From a bacterium (lineage in GTDB: Bacteria > Hinthialibacterota > Hinthialibacteria > H5-UNCL2): DNA of 64,000 nucleotides. Made by a program: the position numbers and the translations under genes. Shown here in pieces: positions 63,257 through 64,000 of this stretch. The stretch lies in contig JABTUV010000009.1 in assembly GCA_015075175.1 (NCBI GenBank), positions 124,001 through 188,000 of the forward strand, written 5' to 3'. Position 1 is the stretch's first letter; every line of letters starts with the position of its first letter. The notes beneath the pieces were generated by a model. It was not told where the DNA came from. It saw only the letters and a program-made list of their open reading frames with translations, and searched no databases.

Positions 63257-63988
63257 TCAAGGGCCTGCACAGGGGGGCGGCGCCGCCATCTCGAATTCCC
63301 CCACCAGCGTCCTGAAGTAACCCGGCGTTGTGGCCTCGAACATCATCGGGTTGCCGCTGAAGGGGTGCAAAAAAGTAATCGACCGGGCGTGCAGCGCCAA
63401 CCGTTTGTGCGTGTCTTGCTGCGCGCCATACTTCCGGTCGCCGACGATCGGGTGTCCGATCCCCGCCAGATGTACTCTTATCTGATGCTTGCGGCCGGTC
63501 AAAAGACCCACTGCCAGCAGACTGTAAGCCTTGGTTTCCCGCAGCACCCGGTAAGCCGTTTGCGATGGCTTGCCGCGCCGTGGATCAGTGGTCGAGTGGA
63601 CGATGTGGGCGCGGTTCTCCGCCAGATAGGTCGTAATGGTATCGGCGCGCTTGTCCAGCTTGCCATGCACGACGGCCAGATACTCTTTCCGCGTGCGGTC
63701 CCACTCGCCTTGCAGGCGGAGCTTTGCCTTAGCTGTCCGCGCGAATACGAGAATGCCCGACGCCTCCCGGTCCAATCGGTGCACGATGAAGACGCGGTGG
63801 GGAGACTTGGCGTTGCCCTTGCGCGCGTAATCGGTGAGCACGTGGTAGGCGGTGCGCTCCCGTTGCTTGTCCGTGGCGATGGTCAGGAGGCCGGCGGGCT
63901 TGTTGACCACGAAGATATCGCGATCTTCGTAAAGCATCTGGAGCCCCAGCGGCAGGAGGCGGTCGCCTGGAACGGGATGCTTGCGCAT
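63257..63988 (-). CDS. RluA-family pseudouridine synthase
   Basis: 243 aa. It isomerises uridine to pseudouridine in rRNA or tRNA. MLYEDRDIFVVNKPAGLLTI opens the catalytic domain, VHRLDREASGILVFARTAKA holds the catalytic Asp, and LTGRKHQIRVHLAGIGHPIV with GDRKYG closes it. No S4 RNA-binding domain precedes the core, as in RluA/TruC-type enzymes; however, the gene starts 12 bp from the window end and the frame may continue further upstream. Target site unknown. Confidence 0.9.
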   Translation of the reverse strand: MRKHPVPGDRLLPLGLQMLYEDRDIFVVNKPAGLLTIATDKQRERTAYHVLTDYARKGNAKSPHRVFIVHRLDREASGILVFARTAKAKLRLQGEWDRTRKEYLAVVHGKLDKRADTITTYLAENRAHIVHSTTDPRRGKPSQTAYRVLRETKAYSLLAVGLLTGRKHQIRVHLAGIGHPIVGDRKYGAQQDTHKRLALHARSITFLHPFSGNPMMFEATTPGYFRTLVGEFEMAAPPPCAGP

Positions 63989-64000
63989 GAGCGTCTCGGT

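Noticed and set aside
63049-63270. Short minus-strand frame between the proline-racemase gene and the pseudouridine synthase
   Set aside because: 73 codons without domain, signal or ribosome-binding site. The composition matches non-coding high-GC DNA.

Overview
The window looks like a high-GC, Gram-negative-type bacterium. It has an outer-membrane assembly gene (tamB beside a POTRA protein), the MEP isoprenoid pathway enzyme IspH, a class III ribonucleotide reductase homologue, a type IV-like prepilin whose mature N-terminus (NFLHAQVRAK...) resembles the pseudopilins of Planctomycetes, Sumerlaeota and Hydrogenedentota, and several large secreted beta-helix, PPC and dockerin-like proteins. 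I infer an uncultured PVC-related or similar candidate-phylum organism. The sequence alone does not place it further.

Layout. 0-5 kb: tamB and the edge of a POTRA protein on the minus strand. 5-7.5 kb: an ORF6N protein, an IS3 end scar and a two-gene restriction-modification pair (D12-class adenine methylase plus HNH protein). 7.5-10.3 kb: a divergent NrdD followed by a small thioredoxin-fold protein. 10.4-18.3 kb: a plus-strand run of secreted proteins (two beta-helix proteins, a PPC/dockerin-like protein, a helical-repeat protein), preceded by two palindromic operator-like sites. 18.4-24.4 kb, minus strand: a saccharopine-dehydrogenase-like oxidoreductase, a HATPase-STAS fusion coupled to DUF3467, a broken IS4-type transposase, a prepilin and ispH. 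24.6-26 kb: a tRNA-Gly-like gene beside a tyrosine recombinase. 26.2-33.8 kb: a self-nested IS66-type composite. 33.8-52 kb, minus strand: an alternating chain of giant beta-helix genes and dockerin/double-FGE-sulfatase-fold genes, partly duplicated and split by the IS66 unit and a tandem IS3 pair. 52-64 kb: an IS256 fragment, tRNA-Ala, spoVG, a LysM/M23 peptidase, a MarR-type regulator with a Cys-rich tail, psd with a membrane partner, an esterase lipoprotein with DUF1499, a response regulator, a secreted two-domain esterase, a proline-racemase-family gene and an RluA pseudouridine synthase.

The most notable system is the 34-52 kb locus. Very large beta-helix proteins with Thr/Pro(/Trp) linkers alternate with dockerin plus tandem FGE-fold proteins in a tightly packed array (beta-helix 3, FGE-2, beta-helix 2, FGE-1, beta-helix 1). 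Beta-helix 2 and 3 are nearly identical at their N-terminal ends and diverge progressively towards the C-terminus. The second is the IS66 composite, an intact-length element fused to an inverted fragment of a related isoform, which has transposed as a unit into another copy of itself with an 8-bp target duplication.

Quality caveat. Single-base indels are frequent, above all in the repeated elements but also in unique genes such as ispH, the MarR gene and the proline-racemase gene. In those genes the conserved residues are recovered in a neighbouring frame. I read most frameshifts here as consensus errors of a long-read assembly, not as decay, and note this for each gene.
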